Positions 1-11,110 of a stretch of DNA of 64,000 bases are shown here, in pieces. The stretch covers positions 15,686,206 to 15,750,205 of the forward strand of contig NC_053417.1 of the NCBI RefSeq assembly GCF_016859285.1, given 5' to 3'. The notes under the pieces were generated by a model, which made no database searches, had not been told where the DNA came from, and saw only the letters and a list, made by a program, of their open reading frames with translations. The DNA is from Xiphias gladius (taxonomy: Eukaryota > Chordata > Actinopteri > Istiophoriformes > Xiphiidae). Within the stretch, counting starts at the first letter, position 1; each line of letters starts with the position of its first letter. Made by a program: the position numbers and the translations under genes.

Positions 1-2630
1 TCTGGCAGAGCAACCACCAAGGGAGAGAGAGGAGCAGGGGGGAGGATGGAGGGGAGCGTGTCTTACATAGCAAGTGACCATTAAAATCCTTCACAAAAAT
101 CCCCTCATTGGCCTAATCTGAAACACTGTGAACCGCAAACTCAAAAAACAGCCTTATTGTGCACCAGCTTTCATATAGTTTCATGCAGATTTCATTTATA
201 AAAGCTTTTGTTGATGATAGCAGAAATCACTGAATGGACACTGAATGGAAATATTTATCTGTTAATTCAGCTTCTGTGAGTGCAACATATGTTATGGCCC
301 TGTATATATTTAAAATAATCCCTGCAAAGTCATTGTAAAATAAGCAGATTTAAATGCACGTAAAGTTGCCTGTATATAAGTGAACTGTGGTCCATTTTCT
401 GATAACTAAAAAAGTCTGCGATCATTTGCACAGCTGCAGTGTGCAACAAATGCATGCAGCGTATTCAAATAATGGAACTACATAGAATTTCTTTTTCTCA
501 GATATGCAAAAACAGATGTCACAATCACCTTCCTTTAACTGCAGTGGGTGAATTAATGTTTTCGACACTGTAAAAACAAAAAACAAAATTAATTAGAAAG
601 GCAAAATGAATCTCCAGTAAACAGCAAGCGAATGTACTCCATTTGCCACAAATGTTCTAAATTTAGTACAAATATACACAAAATATATATACACACATTC
701 AGTCAACTGTTTACACAAAATAATTGATTGAAAGTGTTCACCCTCTTTACTAATAACGCACGTAATAAGTTGAATAACCTAAACAATGTACATCTTATTT
801 AGGTTCTTATAATAGCAACCGGAATTGAAATTTATTAAACAGTTATACAGAAAAAAATGTGATGTGGGTTAAATGTTTTTATACAGGGTGCATAAAAACT
901 GAACTAAATGATCTAGGGGATTCACAGCACTATTACACGTACCATTCAAAAGATAAAGCTAGTTTTGACATTTACAAAATTTGGGATTTTTTTTAAGGAG
1001 GGTGAACATAAATAAGTTTGGAGTACTTAATGTAAATGTTTGCTCTGAATGCTGACCTGCCTTTTTTAAATTGCGAAATAAATATATATGTCAGGGCTAA
1101 AAATGGAGTTAAGACTTTCAGTAAGGCAGTGTAAATTCAAAAGCCATGAGAACATGGAAGGTTTTGTCTGGCCCAATCCAATATCACATCCCACTGAGAC
1201 ATAAATCATGATGTTTTCTCAGTCATTGTTCTAGGATGGAAAAAGTAGGTGGCTGACAGAGTCAAGAAAGGTGAATGTCTACCAGGAATCAAAGAAGGGA
1301 CTTCCCAGCCCAAATTCCTAGCACCCAGCCCCTGACTCAACCACTGCTATAGCATGCCAAAGAGCACCCTGTTATTACTGTGACCACAGTGGTTTTGAAT
1401 CTGGACACAGTTCCCAGGTCAACGCCCACACTCCCTGTTTGTGTTTGTTTGCTTCAATTAGTCTTTGACATCTCTGCTTTCCAGCTTGCCTGAACCTCTC
1501 TGGGCTGTCATCCTTTACTTATTGTGCCCCTCAGTACCACGAACAACTCTACTTCAAAAATACACTGGACATGCTGGCTAGGAAGTGGCCAACAGTGACT
1601 CACTTAATCTTAAATTCTCTTAATAACCACTAAATTTGATACTACAGCGTGTTAAATCTAATATGAAATGAATGGTTACACACATTTGTGTTTTTTTATT
1701 TGTTCCCCAGGTCCTCTATGTATCCCGGTATTTCCGCGGCATTCATTTGTTCATTAAAGGTGGAGGAATGTGGCATCTTTGGTTTTGTCTCAACAACCAG
1801 AAAGCTGTATCAGACTTGAGTGGAAAAACCACCTCACTACTAAACAAAATGAGTGTGTTCCTTGGGTTGTGGTATCAAAAAGGGAATATTTCTGGAGTCA
1901 GATTCTGGGAAAGGAAGGAAAAAATAGAGTGTCCAGATGGAGTATTATTTTTTATTTTCACATTAATTCTTATCTAGCTGTATTCTTGATCTGAAATGTA
2001 AAAAATAAGGAATTTTACTTATATTTCCATTGTTAACATATAACATTTAATTAAAAACAACACTGCAAATAAAGGGAACATGAAAATGGTAAAGTGCATA
2101 CGCAGACTGGTACTCAACTGGAATGAGTTTCTGAATATGATCCACCTACAGCAATCTAAGTGCATTGTCTGGCTGATATCCAGTTTCACATATTGTATTT
2201 GCCTTAATCCTGTTTTGGGCAATACTAAAGATGCACATTCAAATTTGTACATTTATAGTTTTTTCTCGTATGAGCTTGAAGTGAAATGATCTTTTTTGCA
2301 CAGAGTTTTCCTCAGAGCAACAGTAAATAGATAGAGATTTGATTCAGAGATAATCTTTCCATTGTTGTTCCTTAAAACGTCTCTGATCACTACCTGAGAA
2401 AGAGCAAATGAGGAACCTGAACATGCAGCATCATTCTTCTGAATGTCCCAATAAGGTCTGCACTTTCCTCAAGATGTTTAGATGAAGATAATGTTTTGCA
2501 ACAAGAGCATTGTATTTCATAATTATTTTCTGATAGATTTTATTTGTCTCTCATTTTTATGCCTTTGTATATAAAACTGTTGTTGGAAAATTACAAATAA
2601 GAAAAATCAAGCAGATTTCTTTTGTTTTGT

Positions 2631-2664
<34 letters not shown>

Positions 2665-4182
2665 TTTTGTTTTCTTTTCTTTTCTTTTGTTTTCTTTTGG
2701 TTTTATTTATTTAGCTTAAGGTGCTGTGTAATTGTTTGTGTGCATGTGTGTGTATATACATAGGTAATGTTCATAACAATGAATGTCAAGGCTGGTTAGT
2801 AATAGTGGCACAGAGAGGGAAGGTAGGGAAAGGAGGATGTTGGCTTGCGGAAGCTCTGCTTAACGCTGATAAAAGGACCACTTGGTTCGTAGGAAGGGAA
2901 CTGCTAGCTGCTGTGGTTGCTGGCATTAGTTGAGGAGAGGGGAGCAGCCCATACTGTCACACTACTTCATTCTCTCTTTGTTTTGCTATGTTATTAATTT
3001 CTACTTTTTAAACTTTGTGAGCAATAGACAGGACAAATAAGATATTGGTACAAGGGATCTATAAGAGACATTAACAGTCTCTTGAACATTTTCCTACACT
3101 TTGAAGATTTCCTGAAGAAGTCTATTAATGCTTCATTTGTAATTTATTTTTGAAGGTCCTTCAACTGTGAAGTGTAGGCACATACGTTTTATACAATTTA
3201 TTTACAAAAAATATTATGAGTGTGGTTCCATTTTAAAGCCAGTCCCATCAGTGCCGCTCACCATCCAGCTGAGTGACAGTCATTTTATACTTTTGTGTGT
3301 TCATTCATCATATACTGTGCGTTGATTCATCATTCACCTTTCATTAATCACCACCACAAACTCTGCCAGTCATCATTATCCTGGTGGTTCTTTTCAGAGC
3401 TATATAAATATATGAAATTGTGTGACTTCACATGAGATAGCATGATGACATTGATATGAGAAACATTTAACCTTAAGTATGAGCTACTTAAAGGCAGTAT
3501 ACTGTTTCCTTTCCAGTCAGGGTAATTTTGAAATCTTAGTGGCTAAATTGTGTAAACATAGTGTAGTATTGCAACATTTCATGGTTGCCTAGACTTCTGT
3601 TATAAATGCAAGTCAAAGTAGTGTCAAAATATAGTCAAATGTATCTTTTGACCATATGCAGTTAAATAATAACCATACACCATTTGCTTTGAAAACTGCA
3701 TGGATTCCAGTATAACTTGAAACTCAAACCCAAAAATATCTTACAGTAAGGTCAAACTGTGATGTCATTTATGGAGTGAGATAGAGGGAAATCCCCATCA
3801 GCCTGGGTTTTCAAATGCTTCCCAGAAGTGGGAACTAAGATAATTGGGGTTGGTTAAATGTAGGAGGATCCTGAAAAAAGATGGTGATGAGTACGAGCAG
3901 GCTAAAATGGCTTGTAAATGATAGATTCTTTGTTACCATGCAGTCCTACAAAAAACAGCAACCACCTTAAGTCACCAAATTTATGATTATTCATAATAAC
4001 GGTTTAACTACAGTACCCATTTTAGAGATTTGAATTCTAAAATGAACCTCACAGGTAGGCCTACTGTAGTTCAATCAAAGTCAAGTCAGTTTTGAAAAGA
4101 GTCCCAATAGGCCCCATGACCAGGGAATTAAAAAAAAGAGAAACTTTATTTTTTACTTTTTTGATGAAAGGAACAGGGTTGG
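1..4182. other. Gene-free AT-rich flank
   Basis: I see no exon, RNA gene or recognisable transposase here. Open frames are short, lack conserved motifs and overlap one another. The only clear structure is the (TTTTG)n tract at 2619-2700. The first 60 bases are purine-rich and could belong to a repeat or a transcribed region that extends past the left edge. Confidence 0.6.
2619..2700 (+). repeat. (TTTTG)n / (TTTTC)n simple repeat
   Basis: About 80 bases of TTTTG units with interspersed TTTTC units. Read on the minus strand this is a CAAAA-rich run. No transposon body adjoins it on the left, so it may be a free microsatellite or the decayed tail of an old retroposon. Confidence 0.9.
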
Positions 4183-4190
4183 GATAGTTG

Positions 4191-4697
4191 CAGTGGTGGA
4201 AAGTAATCAAGTACATTTGCCCAGGTACTGTACTTAATGGGAAATATTGAAGTACTTATACTTTTCTTGAGTATTTCCATTTCATGGTACTTTATACTTC
4301 TGCTCCACCACATTTCAGGGGGAAAAATTATACCTTCACTTCACTAGATTTACTAAAGCTTTAGATCCTAATTACTTTGAAGATTCTTACTGATGTTGAT
4401 TTGTCAACAAATAAATTATGACATATTATTATGGATTAAACTACCCAGCAGTATATAAAGTAGTTAAGATTAGCCCCACCTGCAACATTAAAGTGATACA
4501 TTAATGTATCAATAAGTATAATAGAATTGCATAATACATACTTTTACTTTTGACACTTTAAATATATTTGAAAGCACTTTGGTTCTTTTACTCAAGTACA
4601 ATTTTGAATGCAGGACATTTACTTGTAACAGTATTTCCACTCTGTGGTATTGCTACTTTTACTTAAGTAAATGATCTGAATACTTCTTCCACCACTT
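4191..4697. mobile_element. hAT-like MITE with 8-bp target-site duplication
   Basis: A 507-bp non-autonomous DNA element. The left end reads CAGTGGTGGAAAGTAA and the right end TTCTTCCACCACTT, which are inverted copies apart from small differences. It is flanked by GATAGTTG (4183-4190) and GATAGTTT (4698-4705), an 8-bp duplication with one mismatch, the length typical of hAT transposition. The interior is rich in AAGTACTT/TTTACTT words and has no coding potential. This is a familiar high-copy family in spiny-rayed fishes (recall). A diverged second copy lies in a CSAD intron at 34.9-35.3 kb. Confidence 0.8.
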
Positions 4698-4864
4698 GAT
4701 AGTTTTCTGTAGCCACAAAATTCGGGCCCTGTGCATATGTGGTGTCAGTCGACCCCCTTCACCTCTTCATACATCAATTCTCGCACATGTACAAATAATA
4801 AAATAACTGTTAATGTCTGGATAGATGCTTGAACCCACAAGCACGACAACAAACACAATCAAGT

Positions 4865-5260
4865 TCAGGTAACAATAGTTTACTTTGAGCTCAGACTAAA
4901 AAAAAAATGACAGGAAAGGGGTCAAACCAGGTAGCCTAAACAGTCCGTAAGGCAAACAAATCCAATAACAGGCAGGCGAAGGGAATCCAAAAAACCAGAA
5001 AGCAGTCCAAAGGTTGGGAACAGGCTGGCAGGAATGCAGGAACAGAACACTGGAACACTAGGCAGAAAACACAAGACAACATGGCAGAGAGTGAATGCAA
5101 CTGGACCGGTATATATACACAGAGGAACTAATGCGGGAATAGGAGGGTGGGGAAACTCAGGTGAGGGGAATGAGGCAAAAACAGGCTGGAGGGCATGACT
5201 AAATCTGAAATGACAAGAGAATAAGAGACAGGATCAATGGCAGACTAAGTTGTGATAATA
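4865..5260 (-). repeat. Interspersed teleost repeat, class unassigned
   Basis: Purine/A-rich stretch on the plus strand with strings such as AGGCAGGCGAAGGGAATCC and the internal block GGTATATATACACAGAGG. It resembles a dispersed repeat common in fish genomes that usually reads in the opposite direction. I see neither coding sequence nor clean termini, so the family is not assigned. Confidence 0.45.
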
Positions 5261-5827
5261 ACAACTAAACACTTGCATCTTTAGTGGCTGATAAGGTAAT
5301 CAGTAATGACCATTTTTATACCAGGTTTAATCAAATATTACTCGGAGAAAACTGTGATGCCTTTACTATGTGTTTTGTTTGGAAAATGTATTAGAGAACA
5401 TTATTTACATGGTTATTTAGGTCTTTACTATGCCCTTAGCATAAGACAACAGTCAACAGACAACAGACTGCAATTAAAAGCTAAACAGACTGACTAAATA
5501 GACTAAATAAAGTATAATATTCAAAAATGAATATAAACAACTGAAAAAATAGTGACTAAAGATTGACTCATAACTATACTGTGCTGAATGTACACTGTAC
5601 AATGGTGGTAATATAAATATACTATAATACACTGTACATTAGTGCAAGTAAGGTGAATGTGTACATATAGAGCTGCACAAACCTTAAAAGATCAGATTTA
5701 TCTGAAGTATAACAGATGTCATAATGTGAAAAATAAAAAGTCCAGGTGAGCAGTCTGTCCTGTCAAAAGGAAAAAACTATTTTGTCAGAAGAAAATCATT
5801 GTAGAGTGATGGCGGCTGGCAGCTACA

Positions 5828-6255
5828 CTCAGTTGGCAGTTTATTAAGTACACCTCGCTAAAAATAATGCAGTCTAAAACAACAGTCCTGCAGTAAATCT
5901 TACCTTAATGATGGTTATAATGTTCAGTTTTTGTTGAAAGTGTTTCTGGGAGGTGTTGATTCAATTTTGGAGGCAGTGGTTTTTGGTGTTCTTCAATTGT
6001 ATTGCGTTATAGGGGCAGGTATTTCTATTATTTTGTCTACCTCATTTATATCAATGAGGGTAGGCCAAATAACAGTTATTTCATTCTGTACAATGCAATA
6101 CAGTTCAACAATACCACAAAGTACATCCTGCGAACACAGTTGAATCAACACCTGTCTAAAAAGTTCAAACAAAAACTGAATATCATATCCTTCAAGAAGG
6201 GAGGATTTATTGCAGGACTGTTGTATTAAACTGCATTCGTTATAGCTACGCGTTA
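5828..6255. mobile_element. Foldback MITE about 0.42 kb, long inverted arms
   Basis: The left end carries TTGGCAGTTTATTAAGTACACC, close to the TTTATTAGGTACACC-type terminus of a widespread fish MITE. The arm at 5857-5968 is an inverted copy of 6134-6246: the words AATGCAGT, ACAACAGTCCTGCA and TTCAGTTTTTG on the left recur as reverse complements on the right in the same order. The symmetry continues inward to a centre near 6045, so the whole element can fold into one hairpin. Short frames at 5931-6229 are by-products of this repeat. The right terminus is degraded. It ends roughly 240 bp before the COPZ1 start codon. Confidence 0.85.
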
Positions 6256-6360
6256 TAAACCGCCAAATGAGTGCCCATCAATTTACTTTCAGCATAAATT
6301 ATATATATTTTTCTCTCCTGGCTCCTCTCCCTTCACCGAGCTGCTCTTTGCCCTGTACGC

Positions 6361-6398
6361 ACAACGCAACGCAACGCAACGCAACGCAACGCAACGCA
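6361..6398 (+). repeat. (CAACG)n pentanucleotide repeat in COPZ1 promoter
   Basis: About seven CAACG/GCAAC units, each carrying a CpG, about 90 bp upstream of the COPZ1 start codon. It lies just 5' of a CCAAT box and so probably within the core promoter or at the edge of the 5' UTR. Confidence 0.9.
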
Positions 6399-6399
6399 C

Positions 6400-6489
6400 T
6401 GCTTCAGCCAATCGGAAAGAGCCTAATTTACTGTACGTATTACGTAGGTAACTGCTAGCCTGCTAGCTGGTCTGGTAACAAGAAACAAG
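6400..6489 (+). promoter_or_regulatory. COPZ1 proximal promoter / 5' UTR
   Basis: A CCAAT box lies at 6408-6412 and no TATA box stands at a fitting distance. Several CpGs are present, including TACGTA. The first coding exon begins at 6490, so the transcription start is inferred to lie somewhere in 6420-6480. There is no direct evidence for the exact start. Confidence 0.5.
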
Positions 6490-8226
6490 ATGGATTCTCC
6501 TATACTGGTATTGTCAACGCTTGTATCTATTATACACAGTATAAGTGTCATTGGAGCTTTTATTTATAACTGTTTCACACAATCTTTTGTCGAGAATCAT
6601 TTTGTGAAATTAGTCATTTAGCTTCGAGTTCACTGGTGTTGGCTGTGTTGGCTAACAAGCTAGCCTCGGTGAAGTTAGCATCGTGTATATGCGTTTATTG
6701 GTGATGTGGAAGTGTCATGTCTTCCTTTTGACCTGGTAAATAATCGTTTCAAATGTCTCATCGAAGCCCGGTCAGATTGCGTTTATTTCAGTCATCCCAT
6801 GCTTGCGCCTATATCGCCTCGTGTCGAAATTTGTTTTTACCAGTTAATTTTCCGATTACGACAAAGTATGTTTGATGACTGCAGTCACTGATCAATGAGT
6901 TAACTTAACGTTACTATCATATGATTCTAGTGTAAATTGAAATCGATGCTTTTTGTCCGCTACCGTCACAGGAACCTTCCTTATACACTGTCAAAGCAGT
7001 TCTGATTCTGGACAACGATGGAGACAGGCTTTATGCCAAGGTATGATTTAGCCAATTGTGCAGTAAGGTACCCTCATAAGTTCCTTGAGCTTTTCCTTAC
7101 TAATCCTCTCAGTTAGGTTAATTCATGGGCAAGGTTTTTTTTTTAGCATTGTTCATTGAGGGGCCGATGTTTTTAATGTTTTATTTCTTTTAATTTATGT
7201 AACTGAATAAATCTGTCTTTAGGACTGTATGAGGGCAGATATCGTTTTTCTGATGAGTAAGCAGCTTATGTTAACATTCATTTGTCATAAAAAAGATTTG
7301 TGAATATACTGTACGCTCTGTGTTTTAAAACAAGACTTAACGTATAATTAGTAGCTTCTCTGTACACATGTTGCAAGGTCTTATTTATTGGAATTTTCCT
7401 GAGCCTTGTATTTACATTGACTGGAGGTTTATGAAAAATTATGTAAATGCTTTGATTACTATCAAACTGAAATCTTCAGCTTTCATGAAGGAGCCAAATG
7501 TTTTTGTTGCAGGGCCAGATTTGGTCCAAGGGCCACTATTTGCCTACCACTGCCTTAAAAGTTTGGTCACATTCTGTATGTTTCTTGTTGTCAACAAATC
7601 CCACAAAAAGACCAAAATCAACAATGAATTGAACCTACCAACTGGTGCCTGTGTAGCCAAAGCCTGATATATCTTATTCCTCCTGTGCTAATAGACTTTT
7701 AATATTGTCCAAAAGCTATTACAAACACACCTAAAGCCACAACATTGCGTTGGGTGACGTGTCCTGTTATTACCATGAACATTGGTCCTGTAGTTTATTT
7801 TGAGTCAATCCTACATACACTACCCTGATGCTGTAATCACTAATTATAGCATCAAAGCTACAGCTGAAAATAGTACTGAGAGAACCAGTAACACACCGTT
7901 GGGTTTTTTGTTTTTGTAATTTTTTGACAATTAAAAAAAAAATATAGAATATCACCAGCCATATCCTTTAATGGAAATTCATCTAGTTAGTATCATGTGG
8001 GTTTTAAATTACATATCAAAATATTATAACATTTTATTATCTTCTTATCTGCAGTATTATGATGACACATACCCGACAGTGAAGGAGCAGAAAGCATTTG
8101 AGAAGAACATATTCAACAAAACACACAGGACGGACAGTAAGATATGTCATATATCATATTAAAGACATAACTTTTTCTTCCCTCAGTACATGTCTAATAT
8201 CATGGCATGGTTGTTTTTTTTGTTAA

Positions 8227-8295
<69 letters not shown>

Positions 8296-10612
8296 CCTTA
8301 GGCGAAATAGCGTTACTTGAGGGCCTCACTGTTGTCTACAAGAGCAACATAGACCTCTTCTTTTATGTCATTGGAAGTTCACATGAAAATGAGGTAAGTT
8401 TAATTTTAGGATTTTCATCAGTCATAGGAGATAAAGCAGCGACTTTTAAGCATTGATACTAACCTTAATGTAATATGATTTTTCAAAGTAGTAAAATAAT
8501 TACAGGCCTGTGCAATTTCATTTGTCTCCTATAATGAGTCTTAATTTTACACTTCACATTCTGTAGTCTAAGTGTGGTGTAGTTTTTTTCATTTACTTTT
8601 TACCAATTAAAATGCTGTTTTAAAATTAATTGTATTCCCTGCTGTGCATTTTAATTTTAATTTGAAGTACTCTTAATTTGTACTTCCACATGTCAGTCAT
8701 TTTTTTTCTCCCGGTTTCAGGGTGCAGTTTACTTAGCCAACAAATATAAATGATATATGTTCGGTTCAGAAAGAAACTTGTCACACCGATTTTCATTTCC
8801 ATACAAATTTCAGAACTCCAGAATACACCAGTTAAACTAAATGTTTGGGCTATGATTTATCTTGCAAATTTATTCTCTTTTGAGCTGTGCAACAGTTTTA
8901 CCTCTTGGTTCAAATTATTCAGGTTTAGTGTCGTCAGTATTGGGACCATTGAGTGTATGGGGCTATAGAGACTATATCGAAATGATAATCAAGTTGAACT
9001 AAACTATCTATATTTAAGTATTACAAATTAAACATTTTTTTGTTTCACAAGTGTTGGATAGTAATTTTGTAATTATAAAATGGGGTGTTATTTTTACACT
9101 TTATGTATCTGTCATTTAATTTAGAGCCTCCACAGGCAAAAAGAGTTTGATGTAGTTTGAATTAGAGGAAATTGTGTGCCTTAAGGGCCAAAGAAAATAT
9201 TGTGAACGCCATAAAAAGTGATAACACACGTTTCTTGAGTATTTTTTTTTTCCAGGTGATACTGACACTGTGGATCCATTAGTAAAGAACAGATTCTGAT
9301 ATATTGTTTTATTCTCAACAGCTTATGCTTATGGCTGTTCTGAATTGCCTTTTTGATTCGCTCAGTCAGATGTTGAGGTATGTTTTGGCAGCTGTTATTT
9401 ATTCCAAAAAATGTTTTTTCTACAAATCTTTTTCTGATGTCTAGAAAGTTAAGCTTGACGTGTTTGTTTTTGTCTGACTCTGTAGAAAAAATGTTGAGAG
9501 GAGGGCTTTGTTGGAGAATATGGAGGGGCTCTTCTTGGCTGTGGATGAGATTGTGGATGGAGGGTAAGTACTGACGAGCTTGAAACTTTTGAAGCAAAGT
9601 CCCCTCTTGTTAAAATGACAAATTTATTAGTGCAGTCCTTTTTCTCTGGGATACCTAACTCTTGGTCTGCCTCTATGCTGCCTCCTGCAGGGTGATCCTG
9701 GAGAGTGACCCGCAACAAGTTGTGCACCGTGTGGCTCTCAGAGTAAGCAACTCTACTCTACTCTACTCCCCTCTCATCTCCTCTCCTCTCCTCTCAGAAA
9801 TATTCAGCAAAGTTTGATGTTGGTTGTATCAGCTGTAAACACAACATAATTGTTCCTGTAGGGGGATGATGTGCCTTTGACAGAGCAGACAGTCACCCAG
9901 GTGAGAAAAACATCCCTGAAAATATCTTCTCTCTCTGCTATAAAGTTTAAATGCTCCATTAGTTTATTGACTGTTAAAACTCATTACTTCAAAACCTGTG
10001 AATACAAGGGGATTGTTATAGCATCATTCCCCTCTATCCCTACTTTGTCACTCGCCTCTAGGTTTTCATATATTGCATTGTCTTATAAGCATGACAGTGT
10101 ACATGATTACTAATTATTTTGTGGTAAGGTGGTAGGTAGCCAGTGGTGGTTGCTGAGATTAACTTCTTACATGAGTCTGCCTGTGTGTGTTAGCTCCTCT
10201 TGATTAATGTTGTCATTTAAGAGGCCTGAGACTGGCTACCGTCATCTCTCCCCTGGCTGTGATTAATGGCTGTCCCCAATCCCCATGCTTTATGGTTATG
10301 ATTCGGCTTTCATTCAATGAATTAAGATGATTAATTAGATCTTGCATATTTCTCTTCATTTCCATAGCTGGTTCATCTTTCTTGTTCATTTTTTTCAACG
10401 GGTAAATGTAACTGTTTTCTTTTCTTTTCTTTTTATCTCTGCGACAAGATGCCACTTGTTTTTCATTTTACTTTACTGATGCTTTTTTCTCCTAAGGGTT
10501 TGTGCCATTTGAAAGTTTTGTTGTTGGAGTGATCTGCTTGGACTAACCTAGTTTTCCTCCCCAGGTTCTTCAGTCTGCCAAAGAACAGATCAAGTGGTCG
10601 CTTCTACGATAG
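6490..10612 (+). CDS. copz1: Coatomer subunit zeta-1 (COPI coat)
   Basis: Zeta is the small, longin-fold subunit of the COPI F-subcomplex, which coats Golgi-to-ER and intra-Golgi vesicles and pairs with gamma-COP. Nine coding exons: 6490-6507, 6972-7040, 8055-8136, 8302-8393, 9322-9377, 9486-9563, 9691-9742, 9862-9900, 10565-10612. All junctions are GT-AG and keep frame. They total 534 nt, giving 177 aa, the length of human COPZ1. The N-terminus [19 protein letters not shown] replaces human MEALIL.... Diagnostic blocks include [46 protein letters not shown] and the C-terminus [13 protein letters not shown]. Residues such as [10 protein letters not shown] and VPLTEQT favour the zeta-1 over the zeta-2 paralogue. 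The gene runs toward ZNF740. Oddity: a (TG)30 tract abuts the exon 4 acceptor. Confidence 0.97.
8231..8290 (+). repeat. (TG)30 microsatellite against COPZ1 exon 4 acceptor
   Basis: Uninterrupted TG run that ends 11 nt before the AG of the 3' splice site (AG at 8300-8301). It occupies the place where a polypyrimidine tract is expected, leaving only CGCGCCCTTAG between repeat and exon. Confidence 0.95.
9745..9800 (+). repeat. CT-rich low-complexity tract in COPZ1 intron 7
   Basis: Tandem CTACT then CTCTC units just inside the 119-bp intron between exons 7 and 8. It begins at the donor side and is not the acceptor pyrimidine tract. Confidence 0.8.
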
Positions 10613-11110
10613 AGTCACCCCTGTTTTCCAGTGAGCCGCTGTTGAGCCCGATCTTCATGGCACTGATCCACATGTTCCTTTTCCTCCGTTTTCTACTTCC
10701 TAAATCAAAGCTGTGAGGAGTACCACTGGCAGATCCAGTCACACTCCCAGGACTACTGCTTGATAAAGTTTCATTTTCCACTTTCTTTCCGCGCAGGCCT
10801 GCATTGTATGACATGATCCACGTGACGATAAGATACGGTGTACATTCCAGTGTCAGGGCCGGGGCCTTTTTTGTTATTTTATGTTTGTTTTGTTTTTTTA
10901 ATTACAGAACCTGGGTGTTTATTAACTTAGTGTATTGCTCTATAAAAAATTCATAAACCTCATCATAGCCTGTGACAGCATTCCATGTGTCTCCCAGACC
11001 AACTATTGTATCCTATTTGACAGCACCATTTCAACTCCTCCAGATTACTGTACTAAGTAGTGAGGCACTATTTCTATCACTTAATGTACATGAATATTGT
11101 GATTAAAAAG
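10613..11110 (+). other. COPZ1 3' UTR (extent inferred)
   Basis: Follows the TAG stop in the last exon. An ATTAAA variant polyadenylation signal lies at 11102-11107. No canonical AATAAA is visible in the first 500 nt, so the true end could be elsewhere. Minus-strand frames here have no homologue that I recognise. Confidence 0.4.

Noticed and set aside
5931-6229. Two overlapping 70-75-codon frames upstream of COPZ1
   Set aside because: They lie inside the foldback MITE and owe their openness to its inverted arms.
10213-10814. Minus-strand frames overlapping the last COPZ1 intron and exon
   Set aside because: Shadow frames; the plus-strand exon with [13 protein letters not shown] is unambiguous.
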